This document shows, piece after piece, positions 19,972-31,213 of a stretch of DNA of 42,861 nt (positions are counted from its first letter, which is position 1; the number at the start of each line of letters is the position of its first letter). The stretch is from Chara braunii (lineage: Eukaryota; Streptophyta; Charophyceae; Charales; Characeae): contig BFEA01000615.1 in assembly GCA_003427395.1 (NCBI GenBank), positions 335,608 to 378,468 of the forward strand. Direction: 5' to 3'. The notes below the pieces were generated by a model, which saw nothing but the letters and a program-made list of their open reading frames with translations, made no database searches and was not told where the DNA came from. A program made the translations under genes and the position numbers.

Positions 19972-20325
19972 CCCAATGCGAGCCCCCTTTTCAAAGGTAG
20001 GTAGTTCTTATCTTTCCGCAACTTAATCTCTCTCTCTCTCTTTCTCTCTACTCGTGTCTGTCTGTTTGTGTCCGTCAGACTCTTTATCTGACGGTCTGTC
20101 TCTCCTCTCTCTCTCTGTATGTGTCTGTAGCTGTTTGTCGCTGTTTGTTTTTCTGTATTTGCTTGTGTTTCTTTGTGTCTTGTCTGTCTGTGTTTCCCTG
20201 CTTTTTTCTCTCTCCGCCTTCGTGTGTGCGCGTGTGCATATCCTTGAGTTTTAGCGGTAGACTCATTCAATTTTTACTCATTCTATAATGGAAGCACTGT
20301 GAGGCCCGCAGTGAGGTAAGAGACA

Positions 20326-20689
20326 CCCGTTCTCTCTCTTTCCCTCCTTCTGTGCCTGTCTGTTAATGTCTGTATGTTTGACCGTTTGTCTGTCTGTACG
20401 GTTCGGTCTTTATCTGTCGGGTCTGTCAGCCCCTGTCTGTTTGTTTCTGTTTTGTTTGTTTGTCTTCTTGTTTTCGCCTATGTCCATCCTGTCTCTTATA
20501 CACATCTAGATGTGTATAAGAGACAGCCCGTTCTCTCTCTTTCCCTCCTTCTGTGCCTGTCTGTTAATGTCTGTATGTTTGACCGTTTGTCTGTCTGTAC
20601 GGTTCGGTCTTTATCTGTCGGGTCTGTCAGCCCCTGTCTGTTTGTTTCTGTTTTGTTTGTTTGTCTTCTTGTTTTCGCCTATGTCCATC
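20326..20689. other. Assembly artefact: mate-pair junction adapter with 163-bp false duplication
   Basis: Positions 20489-20526 are the Nextera mate-pair junction: CTGTCTCTTATACACATCT followed directly by its reverse complement. The 163 bases before it (20326-20488) are repeated identically after it (20527-20689). The real locus should contain one copy and no adapter. The forward frame across it encodes VSYTHLDVYKRQ, a well-known adapter-derived peptide. Confidence 0.97.
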
Positions 20690-20823
20690 TGTGTGTTCGT
20701 TTCTGTGTTGTGTCTGTAAGCCTGTTTCGTGTCTGTTTGTTTTCGCACGTATGTTTGTCCGTCAGTTCGTCTGTCAGTGTTTGTTTGTCTGCTCATTTTT
20801 GTCTCTCTGCTTATCTGTCGCAG

Positions 20824-21111
20824 GCCAGTGTAGCCGTCGGGTCTCGAACCGTAGGTCTGTCCCGTGGGGGTCAAGGTCGTAGCTGCTACAAAGCCGAAGG
20901 GCCAAATCCACAGACTTCCGGAAGATCCGGAAGCGGCCCTTCAACCATTGCTCACAGCAGATTAGAGCCAGGTGGGCAGTGGTGGAGTCTACCCGTGCTG
21001 AGTCAACAGTCCCCATCCCACTCTGTCCTGGTCCAGTCAAGCAAGTACCACATGGGACTGTGTGTCCTACGTGCATGGGAAAAGGCTAGGCCATCGGCCG
21101 CAAAAGTATAA
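20824..21111 (+). CDS. Speculative terminal exon, 95 codons
   Basis: A frame opens exactly after a textbook acceptor (TTATCTGTCGCAG) and stays open to TAA at 21109-21111. The GC content is higher than in the flanking pyrimidine-rich repeats. The product is Ser/Gly-rich with no recognisable domain. Whether it joins the possible exons near 19.6-20.3 kb is not determinable because phases do not connect cleanly. Confidence 0.2.
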   Translation, partial: ASVAVGSRTVGLSRGGQGRSCYKAEGPNPQTSGRSGSGPSTIAHSRLEPGGQWWSLPVLSQQSPSHSVLVQSSKYHMGLCVLRAWEKARPSAAKV

Positions 21112-21534
21112 ACCAAGAGGCACCGCCCAACCATTCATCCATTCCTGCGTGAGCCATGCGGATGCGCTGCTACAGTGATTTGTTCGGGGTGGTCAGCAGT
21201 GAGCCCGAAGAGGAAGTGGGCAAGAAGAAAGAGCTTAGCCATAGCCATAGGTTAGCACCGGCCATAGCCGTCATAGCCGTAGTTAGAGTTTAGCGTGTGT
21301 GTGTGTGTATGTTCAGAGTACCTCGTGTGAGATATCCAGCGTGATCCTGTGTATGCGAACAAAGAGAGTTGTGTGGGCTCTGAGTGGCCATGGCCATTGA
21401 AGTAAACCTGAATCTGAATTGTGTTCTCGTTAACCATATCTCTAAGATCTGAGTGGGCGCTTGTCGCCAGTTTACTGCACACAAACGCATGCATGAGAAG
21501 TGTGAATGAAAACGAGTCTGTCAATAAGTAAATT

Positions 21535-21615
21535 TGTAATAATGAAAATAATAATAATAGTAATGATAATAATAATAATAATAATATACCAATCAATCAA
21601 TAATAATAATAAAAG
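21535..21615. repeat. AAT microsatellite, imperfect
   Basis: Interrupted AAT/AATG units. Similar tracts recur at 19367-19425 and 23740-23785. Confidence 0.8.
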
Positions 21616-22079
21616 AAATAACAAAATTCAAGCAAAGTGCAAGGAAATTGAGCCATAGCGAACAGCAGAAATCAAACAGCATCATATACGCAAGACCAGA
21701 TAGTCGTAACCTCGAACCAATCAGCAGAATTGCACCACGAGTTTCACCAAATAAGAAGACACCAAGAGCGCATAATTGACAATGCGGGTAAAGTCCCATC
21801 ATCATTATCAATGAAGAACCAATGTTGATATCCTATCTGGTGCTCGACGCCCACACTACAGATGGCAGATCCTATCTAGCCTAGTCTACAATGTCGAATG
21901 ATGACGACAACAACTTTCCCGAAGTACGAGCATACAGCGACCAATGTTGCACGCTTCCAGCACCATGTATGTCTCTCGCCTCACTCACAACCTCGTTCCC
22001 TGACACCTAGAAGCCACTTGCACCCAAGGACCACCATGCGCCTCATTCAGCATAGCGTAGGGGCGCTTGTTTTGACGAC

Positions 22080-22170
22080 ATACTTATATATATATACGTA
22101 CTTATATATATATATATTTTATACGTATTGATATATATTATTTGACTATATAAACATATATATATATATA
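22080..22170. repeat. TA-rich microsatellite
   Basis: Repeated TATATA/TACGTA tracts, followed by CA-rich tracts at 22198-22250. Confidence 0.8.
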
Positions 22171-22569
22171 CATATTCCTAACATACGCAGTACGTTCCAC
22201 ACTCACACACACATATCTACAACATGTACGTGTACACACACACGCACACAAATAAGTAGTAACGTACTTTTCCTCGTTTTAGTGGAAGGTTCTTTCGATT
22301 CTACTTATCCTATCGTAGGAAGTACTATGAAGTCTGTTGCGCGATAGGAGCTCACACGCACACACACATGAGTGTGGCAATGTGTACTTCCACGTTCTAG
22401 TGGTAGATACATTCGGTATTGCCCGTCCTACTGATAGAAGTAGCTGAGGTCAGTTTGTGGGATATGAGACTTACCTATTCTCATTGTCCCACTCCCTCGC
22501 CCTCGTTGTTATCGACGTTGTCGATCGTTCGATGCACCCTGCTCTGCCAACGCAACCCGATCCGCTACG

Positions 22570-23457
22570 ATGCGCAGCATACCGACTGCAACATGGAGAA
22601 CCCGACCGTCTCAAGCTCGCTATCTGACGAGTCAGGTGGATGACGGATCCACCCTTGCTACGTCACCGGCACCAGCTGTGCGGCCAGGTAAGTCCCTCTT
22701 CGCTCCTTTCTTCTTCCCCTCCTTCCTCTCCTTCCTCTTCTCCGTCTTCTCCTTCTGCTCCTTCTTCTTCTTCCTCTTCTTCTTCTACTTCTCCTTATAC
22801 TTTTCCCCCCCATCGCACGCCCGTTTTTTCGATCACCTGCGCGCACAGTCCCACACGTTCTATTCCCACTCGCGCTCGCTTTCCATCTCCCTTTCGGTGT
22901 TTTTTCCCCTGTTGTACTCCAAACACGATAGTTTTCCCCGTAGTCATTGTTTCCCCCACCGTAGTCGTCACCTTCGTCGTTTGCTCCTCTCCTTCTCCCT
23001 AATCCCCTTTGTCGTTCTCTCCCTTGCTACCTTCCCGCCCCCATTCTCCATCTCCCTCCTTCCTCCTCCTTCCTCCTCCTTCCTTCTTCTCCTTGTTCTT
23101 CTTCTTCTTCTTCTTCTTCTTCTTCTTCTTCTTCTTCTTCTTCTTCTTCTCCTTCTTTTTTTTCTTCTTCATCTTCTTCTTCTCCTTTCTCGCGCGTCAC
23201 TATCTCGCTGCTTCCACCGCACCTTTTCTCATCGTGTTCGTGGATACTCGCCAAGGCCCGTGCGTGCGACTTGCGCTCGCTTTTTCACATACGCATGCGC
23301 CTCTCGTCATCCCTTCCGCTCGCGATGTGCAGTCCTTCTCCATCCTGCATTTCATCGCAGTCTAAGCTGTTGCGACGGCTTACAGGCTATGCCCAGACGA
23401 TTTTCAATTGGCCGTGAGTTTGGTCGCCTCGACTTTCGATCCGACCCACAGGAATGA
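22570..23457 (+). CDS. Speculative two-exon ORF with a pyrimidine-rich intron
   Basis: The ATG frame at 22570 ends at a consensus donor (GGCCAG then GTAAGT at 22688). A 645-base CT-rich segment including a CTT microsatellite ends at a GTGCAG acceptor (23332), and the joined frame continues to TGA 23455-23457, giving 80 codons with LTSQVDDGSTLATSPAPAV and RRFSIGREFGRLDFRSD as its parts. Without splicing the frame is also open but encodes long Phe/Leu runs from the microsatellite, which is not credible. No homology is recognised. Confidence 0.25.
   Translation: MRSIPTATWRTRPSQARYLTSQVDDGSTLATSPAPAVRPGKSLFAPFFFPSFLSFLFSVFSFCSFFFFLFFFYFSLYFSPPSHARFFDHLRAQSHTFYSHSRSLSISLSVFFPLLYSKHDSFPRSHCFPHRSRHLRRLLLSFSLIPFVVLSLATFPPPFSISLLPPPSSSFLLLLVLLLLLLLLLLLLLLLLLLLLFFLLHLLLLLSRASLSRCFHRTFSHRVRGYSPRPVRATCARFFTYACASRHPFRSRCAVLLHPAFHRSLSCCDGLQAMPRRFSIGREFGRLDFRSDPQE
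23090..23185. repeat. CTT microsatellite
   Basis: A near-perfect run of CTT with a few CTC and TTT interruptions, inside a larger CT-rich block (22690-23340). Confidence 0.9.
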
Positions 23458-23494
23458 ACCTGCTCGTAAAATCGGGCAGATCCGGCGAGGGTAA

Positions 23495-23498
23495 AGAT

Positions 23499-23577
<79 letters not shown>
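23495..23577. repeat. AAT microsatellite
   Basis: About 27 nearly perfect AAT units. Confidence 0.95.
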
Positions 23578-23870
23578 TGGTGAAAATAAAAGAAAGCAAA
23601 TAACAAATCGTAACTAAATTTTAACCGCTATAGGCGAGGGAAGCACGTCCGGGGTCTTAGCGGGCAAGTCATTTCTTTTGATTAAATCTGGCTTGAATTC
23701 CGCGCCAGATCCATCAAGGTAGTCAAGATACTAGAGGGAAGTAATAATAATAACAATAATAAAAATAAAAATAAAATAAAATCTAACAGTTAACCACCCG
23801 TTCATGCCAAGTTTCATACCTCTGCTACACTTGGTTTCAACTAACTAACTGACTTCAATTACCCCCACTA

Positions 23871-24021
23871 CTGAGGTCGCGGGTTCGAGCCCCGACCGAC
23901 TGAGCTGGGGTGAAACATCGCGGAGCTCCTTCATAAAAAGAACTAGCTCAGGGGTCGGGCAGATTCGTTTCATGCACCCTTCACTTGACAACCTGCACCT
24001 CTAACCTACTGAGCTAGCTCC
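23871..24021 (-). repeat. tRNA-derived SINE-like remnant
   Basis: On the minus strand the segment begins GGAGCTAGCTCAGTAGGTTA, a good tRNA 5' end with a perfect A-box. About 110 bases further another CAGCTCAGTCGGT is followed by a sequence whose complement contains GGGTTCGAGCCCC, a perfect B-box on the plus strand. The mixture suggests rearranged tRNA-like or SINE pieces; no cloverleaf folds. Confidence 0.4.
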
Positions 24022-25080
24022 TATTCTGATTAAGAGAGGAGCCACTCAGATATATGTATTGTATCAGGGCTCAGCCCATCTAGTGGCCTGAGCTCTTTCT
24101 AAGTCTGTGTGTGCGTACGTTTGTTGGTCTACTTGCCTGTCCGAGTGCTTGTTGGCTCGAATGTGTGCGTGACCCGCAAGGGCACTTGGTTACTCGGAAG
24201 GCCCGAAGAGTCAGAACTTACCTGTGACTGTGACATTGAGGATTGCGGCGGGGAAAACACTCCAGCGGAAGATAGGCCGATACCACACCAAGTAGAGGTA
24301 GATGTGCTGGCTACTCGAGGCCGAGCAGAAGAAGACAAAAGTTGGCATTTTTAGAGGCCCAGTACCGGTAGGTAGGTGGGTACTAGGTCAAGTACCCTGA
24401 GTCTAGACACTGTGCGGACGATATCAGAACTTTCAACGGTGTCTCCTCCTGCAAAGTGACGAAGGTACCGGTTGCTTGGGTGGCCACGTGGTCAGGGAGT
24501 CGCCGCCCAAGACGCAACCTCTTTTCTACATACGGGAGGCTGAACGGTAGCCTCAACCTTACTCACGACATTTGAGCAAGGACAGGTGTACTGACTGTTA
24601 TTCCCAATTATAGTCGGCAGTGTGTTTCTCTTGGCTCCCCCGACCGCATGGTCGGGGTTATATTAATTTTTCATGTCGTCTTTATATCTTACGGCAGCGC
24701 GACCTGCCTACTTTCCTATACCGGCTTGTCCGACGCCCCGTCACTCGTTCTAATTCATTTTTTTTGCCTTACCATCTGATCATTTAACGGTTTTCGATTG
24801 TGGTCGCCACATCCCTCCCGATCTTTTCTTGTTCTCTTTCAAATTCTCCGGCCCTTGCGGCCGAAGACTTTTAACTTTTACTAACCTTTACCTATTTTCG
24901 TACACGTCGTATCACTTTACATAGTCACCTAGCCACCTCAACCTCAATGGTCGAAAGTTTGCTTTATGGCGCTATGCCAAAAAATTATCACTTCTTACTC
25001 CAGACCGTCCCCGGTACGGTAACTGGCGTTGATACTTTATCGAATGCAAAATCATGAGCAAATACCCGTGTTTGCTCCCC
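24022..25080. other. No supported gene
   Basis: One forward frame (24109-24354, 81 codons) has an acidic Cys-containing segment, SELTCDCDIEDCGG, but no recognisable domain and no clear start context. The rest, to the R1 copy, has only short frames. Confidence 0.3.
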
Positions 25081-25279
25081 TGTCGCGCGAGGCGGTTCCG
25101 TACCCCGCTAGGAGCGCTGAACCTCACGGTCGTGTCACGCTGGATTTGTTCTTGAAGAACAACTAGTCACCACTTCGACCGTGCGTGCCGACTATACCTC
25201 TCACGGCGCCCCACGACAGGTCAGGGCGTCGCGAGGTACAACTTACATTTAGCCGAGGGGCTGTCACCATCCTCAGGTA

Positions 25280-25306
25280 GGCGTATCCCTACTGAGCTAC
25301 CGGCCC
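25280..25306 (-). other. tRNA-like A-box inside R1 copy 2
   Basis: This is the counterpart of the copy 1 site; the A-box is TAGCTCAGTAGG, still matching consensus. Confidence 0.45.
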
Positions 25307-26390
25307 ACATACGAAGGTTTTTACATGCCTTTGTAGAGGTAGGTCGGTTGAGGGTGTTTGCTCGATCGCTTTAGCATAAAATGGGGTACGCGCGGTAAGA
25401 CGCCTAGAACTGACCCGTTAAATATTCAGGTCGAACTTTTAAAAGACTGTCTATTTCCACTACTGCGTAATTTTGATAAATATCAATCAAACCATCTTTC
25501 TACCAAAGGTGTCCTATCTTTCTTAACAGACCAAGACCTAACTGAATATGAGATAATATAGAAGTTATGCAACACAATAATAAGGATGGGGTTATTACCA
25601 CCAAAAACCCTTCCCACTTTCACAAGTGTTGTGTTTCCGAGACTCTTGAACAGATCAGGTCCAGTTCAATCCAAGATCACGCACAAAACAGACCTGCATA
25701 GAATAATGAAAAAACAGTTCACATGCCATGCACTATAGGCGTCAACCATCAACCATTGACCTTGTCCCTCACTTCCCAAACCATGTATGACAGCCTTGTC
25801 TTTCCCGAGACGTAAGCCCAACCCCCTCACAATTCTTCAAAGGACCATTGAGAGTGATTAGGACCATTTAGGCAATGACCACAGGTGACAGTTTTACTGA
25901 CCAGAGGGTTTGACTTTAGAGGTTGGTATCAAGTCAAAGGGGGAAAGTTGAATCGGTAACAATCGACCTGTTATCGAAAGATAAAAGAAAATTTGGGTCC
26001 TTTCTATAGAACTTCTTCCTTGAAATGCAGTAGATAAACAGGGACCTGCACACATACAGGTCAACAAAGATTCAACATCCCCACTCGATTTCTCACATAT
26101 TGATATCTAAGGGTCAAGCCCATAGACATGGGTAGTGAGCTTTGGGATCGACATCCCAGGTCTAATCCATAATCTTACTCTCACAACCCTACCCTAAGCC
26201 GTCTGTCACTCTCTCCTCTCACTTAAGGAGTATTATGCCTGTGTCCTAAGTCGTCTTAAGGAAACTCATATTTCCCCTACTCTCAGTCCTTGCAGTTTCT
26301 CTCTTGGGATAAGCGCACCATTTGGCGCTTATGTAGATGAGATATAACTCATTCATCGTTGTGACCTTCCATCCGAAGGTCATGGACAAC

Positions 26391-26561
26391 AATGTCACTA
26401 ATCGTGCTGCTAAAGCATTAACAACATTCAAAAATAGTCAACAAGTAACTCCTAAAGAAATTTTTGCAATAATTTCTTTTTGCTTACGACATCAGCTTAG
26501 AAAAGATCCTTTAGAATCAATTGATTCTGGATTATTAGTTTAGGAAAAAATTAGTGAAGTG
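26391..26561 (+). other. ~170 bp insertion in R1 copy 2 with an ORF tail and 8-bp inverted ends
   Basis: Copy 1 has only about four bases here. The insert is AT-rich and encodes, in phase with an ATG just upstream (26381), NVTNRAAKALTTFKN ... ISFCLRHQLRKD ... SIDSGLLV then a stop. Its composition is unlike its surroundings and resembles organelle or bacterial coding sequence. TCACTAAT at 26395-26402 and ATTAGTGA at 26550-26557 form an inverted pair near the ends. It could be an organelle-DNA fragment or a small transposon; I do not recognise the protein. Confidence 0.4.
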
Positions 26562-28685
26562 AACTACGTGGTGGTTCTTAAGCTTCTTTCTCCCGCGGTC
26601 CTAACTCTTTGTCTTCTTTGTTCCTTTCCCAGGTTCTTGAGACTTTGCTCCAACAAAAGCATTGTTCCTTCTTTTTTCTTCTATTTGTGTTAACATTCTC
26701 AAGCAGCACGTCGATTCAGACATGAATCTCTTGCTACTTGCTCAATACCAAGCAGTTTGTTAATCAATCAGACGGTCCGAGTAAGTCACATATGAGTATT
26801 TGATTCTCTTTTAAGTCTCACTCAATGTACACATAAGATCAAATCAGAGTAGCAGGATAGCTCATACATGAGCATTCTTCTCTCAACAAATAGTTGAGGC
26901 TCCTACAGAAGCACCCTACTACTTGCTTTAGGTATCCTTCTGAAAAATCTGGATGTCAACCCTTTCCCAGAGGTTAATAACCGTCTGCATGAATAATAGG
27001 CGACCCGCACAAGAGCCTCCTACTATCACGTAACAACGTCCTCTTCATGAGAGCATTCGGATAATCCTGGCAACGGTATCCTATTGCCCTTCCGAAGCCG
27101 ACCATCCTGAGATCCGTGTCGGGCAGCCAAAGGTCAGTCGGCCACCCGAATTTCGACGGGTTGACCCTTCGAATAAGTGCCTAAAGAGGAATTGACCGGG
27201 ATCGGAGCCATTGGGAAAAATTAGGGGTCGGAAAGGGACCCCTAAAATTTCCCGCATCGACTGTTGAAACTGACCCTTGAAATCGACATGATGGGCGGCC
27301 GCGCCTGCCGCGCCTAACTCCCACCATTTTTGTCCGTTCCGAGGCTGTTCCCGAAGCGGCCGGCCATGGAGCGGAGATATGGAAGTAGGCCTCAGCGCGC
27401 CCTTTTCACACTAAACAACTGACGAGGGAATTACCCCTTCATTTTTATTACTTCTAACAATGAAATTAAAAATTGAGAAAAAGAATAAAAAAATAATAAA
27501 ACGGAGGAAAACGAATGATTATTTACTATTTGATTAATTTTTGGCGGAATTTATTCGTGATGGAAATTTGCTGGAAATCAAGTATTTACCTACTGTTGTC
27601 TGTTGATCCGTATGAGTCCCCTTGATTTTTTCGATCCACCTGATTACTCCCCCGGGATAGTTCGAGTTTAATTGAGTGAGTGGGACGCGGCGACATGGTC
27701 GGCATGGTGCGACAACAGGTCGCACAACCTTATCATTTTGGTGCGGGGACAGGGTTGAACGAGCACGAAACATTGGTTCGGGACGGGTACGGTTCTTGAT
27801 GGATCCCCTGCACACTACGGTACTCTGCGTTGGTACGGCATGGATATGAGCTAGCTTAGTACGCGATTGAGGCTGCCGGTATAGCCGCCCTGGTTCGGTA
27901 CAGGTTTCGTGTTGTGACGGCACGTTGCGGCTTAATCTGATTATTTTCAAGGTTCGGAACAGGTACGGTACTTGTGTTGTTTGACACAAGAGTTGGATCG
28001 GGTGCAACGCTACTATTTTGGCTCCACGGTAGCCTGTTGACGGTATATGATTCACAACGGACATACAATATTATTTTATTGCAGGGTTATCGGAGTCGTT
28101 CATTATGGCCTGCTTTATTCTGGTACTATGGGCGCTGTTCTGGTACAGGCACGACTATTGTGCGGTTCGGTGCGGCGATGGGGCTGGACTGGAACTGCTG
28201 CGGTCGGTCTACTGCGGGTTGCCATTACTGTATTCGTACGGTTACTGGCCTGCGCTAGCCGATAGTACCCAGCTTCAGAACTGGTGCGGGTAACTTGCTG
28301 TAACTGGCCTGAGGATGCGGTACTCCGGTGACCTTCTATGAGCTGAAGTACTATTTCTCTTCTTCCTTTTTTTTGTTTTTTGTTTTTGTTTTGAGGGCTC
28401 TGCATGCTAGATGTGGGCGACTACACTGGTACCATTGGTGCCCCGGGCTGAAACTGGTGCTGGTACCTGAGGCCGGGCCTGCCTTTGGACCCGAGGCGGT
28501 GGTCGCATATAGAGAGGACAAGCGTTTCGTGAGGGGGACATTCGGCAGCGGGGCGACCAAGGAGATCAGGGACTGGAGCGCGTGAACTGCGACCGCAGGG
28601 AACGGAGGTGACGTCAACATGAACACCGAGGGGGCATCCGCTATGGAGACCGCTTGTGCGAACAACTGCTTCCTCCTGTAACGAA

Positions 28686-28960
28686 ATTTGTCATCCTGCG
28701 AGAGAAGCCAACAGCCCTATCCCGCAAGTGAAAGCAACAGGCACTACCTGCTGTTAATGGATCCTGCCATCCGGCCAGAGAAGCCACCAGCCACTTTCTA
28801 CAGATGACGGAATCCCCTGCCCCATTAGTGACATTACAGTGACATTCAGTTGTTGATGGGTCCTTCTTATCCGCTGACTGAGAGGCCAGCCATTTCCCAC
28901 AGGTGTTTCTCCCCCGCCTTATCTCGTGAGTCCGAAGGCGACGCACCTGCCTATCGGAAA
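28686..28960. repeat. Degenerate tandem repeat in G LTR, three units
   Basis: Units near 28690, 28766 and 28862 share ATCC-(T/G)-GC ... AGAGAAGCCA-CAGCC and a CCCTATCCC/CACTTTCTAC/CATTTCCCAC segment. The equivalent block in the 3' LTR is at about 40620-40895. Confidence 0.6.
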
Positions 28961-29759
28961 ATGAGCATGCAGGGACACGTCCAGCGGGGCGCAGTCGTGG
29001 TGATCCATCTGATCACGATCATGAAGAAGGTTTGTCTTCTGATTTCTCCCAAGTGAGTGACAAAGTGGTAATTACCTACAAACAACGTGTGCGCTGGCAC
29101 ATCACGTACCCACACACACAAAAATGCACCTTTTCCTCTTATCAGCAACAGGCGAGGAAGAGGAGAGAACGAGTGGAACAAGTCTCTCTGTTGAGTGTGA
29201 CAAGTCCACCTTCCTGCCCTGTGAGCTGATGTGCTCTTCCACTCACCAGAGAGAGGGAGAGACTGAGCAGCGGGAGGGAGAGAGTGAGCAGTGAGAGAGA
29301 GGGAGAGTGCGCGAGAAAAAGTGAGCAGTGTGAGTGAGAAAATGATCTCTCTTTGTGAATGGGTCTGAGCAGGATAAAGTCCCGGTACAGATCATCAAGC
29401 CGGTGTTCACGCAACGTAGACTCTGCCTAGTGCTGTAAACATCAAAGTGACGAGTCTCATCTAATTAGCGACTATTTTTATTCATTATATGAGTTATATA
29501 CATTAAATTCATCAACCATATTCACATAGAAAAGGAAAATGAAAGTCGAATGCCGCAAGGTCTTTCCACATGCTAAGACATTAATGCTCGTTACTCTTGA
29601 AAGAGACCGTCAACCGGCGATTGGGCAACAGCTTCTGAAGGGGGACTTCGGACTGGCCTGAATGACCGTAGCGATCTTGAGTCTGTGATGGAATGGACAT
29701 AACGTCGTCGATCCTGCCAGCGCGAAACGTTGACCCGCACGGTAATAGGAGACGCGGTA

Positions 29760-30010
29760 AGAAGAGGGACTGTGATGTGAGAGAGAGCGGACAGAGTGAG
29801 AGAGAGAGAGCGGACAGAGGGAGAGAGAGAGAGAGTGGACTGAGTGTGAGAGAGAGACAGCGGGCTCAGGGAGAGAAAGAGACTGTGTGTGCGAGAGAGA
29901 GAGAGTGAGGGGAAGTGAGTGTGAAAGTGAGAGAGAGAGAAGAGGGATAGAGTGGGAGCGTTGTGGAGAGAGTGTTGAGGATAGTATGTGTGAGAGAAGA
30001 GAAGTCGTGG
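29760..30010. repeat. GA-rich tract
   Basis: Long runs of GAGA with GTGTGAGAG units. Frames through it are low-complexity and not credible proteins. The counterpart in the 3' LTR is 41700-41935. Confidence 0.9.
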
Positions 30011-30035
30011 AGACGGTGAGTGCTCGTCAATACCA

Positions 30036-30046
30036 TTCTTCTTCTT

Positions 30047-30077
<31 letters not shown>

Positions 30078-30135
30078 TTATTATTATTATTATTATTATT
30101 ATTTTATTATTTTATTATTATTATTTTATTATTTG
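30036..30135. repeat. CTT then ATT microsatellite
   Basis: About 12 CTT units change abruptly to ATT units. In the 3' LTR (41975-42085) nearly all units are ATT, so the repeat has evolved since the LTRs separated. Confidence 0.9.
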
Positions 30136-31213
30136 CATCTTCCCTCAACACGACCAGAAACACCTCAGACGCTGATAGTGAAAACCTGCTGTTGGGCGCA
30201 CCGGTGATGGTGAAAATCTGTTGTTGGGCACTCGGAAAAGTGGATGCAAGATGGACAGTGAGAGAACGAGGCAGTGAGAGAATGAGAGTGAGAGGGAAAC
30301 ATGCAAGACGTGATAGTCTGCTTCTTTATTGATCAAAATCACGCACCTGACTGTGAAATGAGTCCAAGACTCCGAGTGCATTCGAATTTTGGAACCAGCG
30401 GGAAGTATAGGGAGTGAATGAGCTATCTTGAGACTGTGTGTGTGTGCGCGTGAGAGGAAGAGAAAGGGAGAGAGAGGGAGAGAGAGCTCAGGACAGCGTG
30501 TGGGATCAAGTATGTGAGTGAGAGGGAAATGAAGAGAGAGTGTCTAAGTACGTGGTTGAGCGTGTGAGCGAGCGGGAAAGACTGTGTCCAAGGAAGCGAG
30601 TGATTGTGTGAGCAAATGGGAGAGAGATGATGGGTAGGTGAGGACGCTCACGTGCATCTGATTGATCCCTGGTTTTCTGCATTGGAGTCTAGCTGCGACC
30701 AGGTACTTTCAAACCTGAACTTGTGATTGCGCGCCCACGTGGACTACATAATGATCAAGTGAGAGGCTGCTTCGCCGAAAACATCCACTTCAGCAGCAGC
30801 TCCCTAGGGAAAGCGCATACGACTCGTTGGGACAAAAAGCAACTCCATATGCAGCTTCCATGACCGTGTGATATGTTTGGGAAAAGTAAAAGTGGGAAAG
30901 TTTTGATCAGCACGCACAAACTCAGACACACATACACATGCCCACACAGAGGGAAAAGTGTTGGAGAAGAAACATAGATAAGCTTCTTTACATACCAAGA
31001 TCATGGACCTGTCCGCGAAATAAGTCTACGTGCATTCCAATGTTTGAACCGGCAATCTGATCCATGGATGCGCTAGGTGGAACGAGGGTATGAACTGTCC
31101 TGGAGTACAGCAAGAGAAACAGCTAGAGACAAAGTAGGAGAGAAAGAGAGAAGAGAGAGAAATGGAGACAGGGAGAGTGTGTGCTTGAGCAGGGGAGAAC
31201 GGGGACTTGAAAA

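Larger units (their letters stand above)
25081..27116. repeat. R1 long repeat, copy 2, interrupted by element G
   Basis: It begins TGTCGCGCG and follows copy 1 for about 2.0 kb, then breaks after GAGATCCG, where the G element starts. Its remainder would be expected beyond the right end of G, outside this window. It differs from copy 1 by an insertion at 26391-26561. Confidence 0.75.

Noticed and set aside
20374-20823. Long forward ORF with Cys/Leu/Val-rich N-terminus continuing into 21111
   Set aside because: It crosses the mate-pair adapter and its false duplication and is made of TCTG/TTTG low-complexity sequence. Only the part after the acceptor at 20824 is kept as a weak candidate.
22690-23340. 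Frames encoding long Phe, Leu, Ser or Glu runs on both strands
   Set aside because: They are translations of a CTT/CT-rich tract, with no domain and no start context.
25358-25561. 67-codon ORF in R1 copy 2
   Set aside because: The equivalent stretch of copy 1 is interrupted and no homology is recognised.
27640-28600. Several 70-180 residue frames on both strands inside the G LTR
   Set aside because: They are not conserved in phase between the two LTR copies, contain no motif and overlap each other on opposite strands.
29760-30207. Arg/Glu/Ser-rich ORFs in the G LTR and its 3' copy
   Set aside because: They derive from the GA-rich tract and adjoining microsatellites.
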